A stretch of DNA of 60,374 nt, taken from contig NZ_MYFO02000022.1 of assembly GCF_004514475.2 (NCBI RefSeq), forward strand, positions 1 to 60,374, written 5' to 3'. Origin of the DNA: Paenibacillus athensensis. GTDB taxonomy: Bacteria > Bacillota > Bacilli > Paenibacillales > NBRC-103111. The notes below the pieces were generated by a model, which ran no database searches, was not told where the DNA came from, and saw nothing but the letters and a program-made list of their open reading frames with translations. Below are positions 60,164 through 60,374 of this stretch, piece after piece. Every line of letters starts with the position of its first letter. Positions within the stretch are counted from its first letter, which is position 1. Made by a program: the position numbers and the translations under genes.

Positions 60164-60374
60164 TTATTGGAGAGTTTGATCCTGGCTCAGGACGAACGCT
60201 GGCGGCGTGCCTAATACATGCAAGTCGAGCGGATTCTTTCCTTCGGGAAAGGGTTAGCGGCGGACGGGTGAGTAACACGTAGGCAACCTGCCCTTGAGAT
60301 CGGGATAACTATCGGAAACGATAGCTAAGACCGGATAGCTGGTCTCTCTGCATGGAGAGATCATGAAACACGGA
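60164..60374 (+). rRNA. rrs: 16S rRNA, 5' part (partial)
   Basis: Begins TTATTGGAGAGTTTGATC and continues with CTGGCTCAGGACGAACGC, the universal 16S 5' end. It reads through GGCGGACGGGTGAGTAACACG and CGTAGGCAACCTGCC, features usual in Paenibacillaceae. The gene runs off the window end. The 5' boundary is estimated from Bacillus. Confidence 0.97.

Overview
The window is a 60.4 kb piece of an endospore-forming Firmicute chromosome, almost certainly Paenibacillaceae (Paenibacillus/Cohnella-like). The evidence is the low-GC Gram-positive gene order, the 5' part of the 16S rRNA, and sporulation genes (sigH, cwlD, gerD, kbaA, pdaB). Nearly every gene points in the + direction. The exceptions are a small Cys-rich protein gene (8755-9150), gerD and pdaB. 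No tRNA, insertion sequence, prophage or CRISPR array was seen.

Layout. 1-330: the 3' end of a 23S rRNA, a 5S rRNA and a terminator. 441-7830: the CtsR heat-shock operon (ctsR-mcsA-mcsB-clpC) followed by radA and disA. 7930-10356: pssA, the divergent Cys-rich gene and the PIN/TRAM protein gene yacL. 10487-18048: ispD-ispF, gltX, a cysteine T-box controlling cysE-cysS, then mrnC-rlmB-rae1 and sigH. 18252-34936: rpmG-secE-nusG, rplK-rplA, rplJ-rplL, an rRNA methyltransferase gene, rpoB-rpoC, rplGB-rpsL-rpsG-fusA-tuf. 35183-50302: the S10-spc-alpha superoperon (rpsJ to rplQ, including secY, adk, map, infA, rpoA). 50395-52180: truA and rplM-rpsI. 52401-54289: cysH-sat (sulfate assimilation). 54366-59507: cwlD, salA/mrp, gerD, kbaA, pdaB and a SpoIIM-family membrane protein. 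59615-59833: a 72-residue protein of unknown function. 59863-60374: rRNA promoters, a boxA-like leader and the start of the next 16S gene.

The region is a growth-rate-linked block enclosed by two co-oriented rRNA operons, as around rrnW-rrnI in Bacillus subtilis. Differences from B. subtilis, judged from memory of its map, are: pssA and a Cys-rich gene between disA and yacL; no ecfA1-ecfA2-ecfT between rplQ and truA; cysH-sat between rpsI and cwlD; a long low-complexity tail on GerD; and the SpoIIM-family and 72-aa genes next to the second rRNA operon.

No clearly new multi-gene system is present. The most interesting material is in the untranslated leaders: known types (T-box-Cys, L10 leader, L13 leader, L1-binding sites, rpsJ leader, CtsR operator) and others I do not recognise. 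The latter are a possible H-type pseudoknot before rpmG-secE-nusG, a long rpoB leader with competing pairings, a twin-hairpin element repeated before rplX and rpmJ, and a hairpin between secY and adk. Coordinates and pairings were read by eye. No alignment, folding or database search was run.
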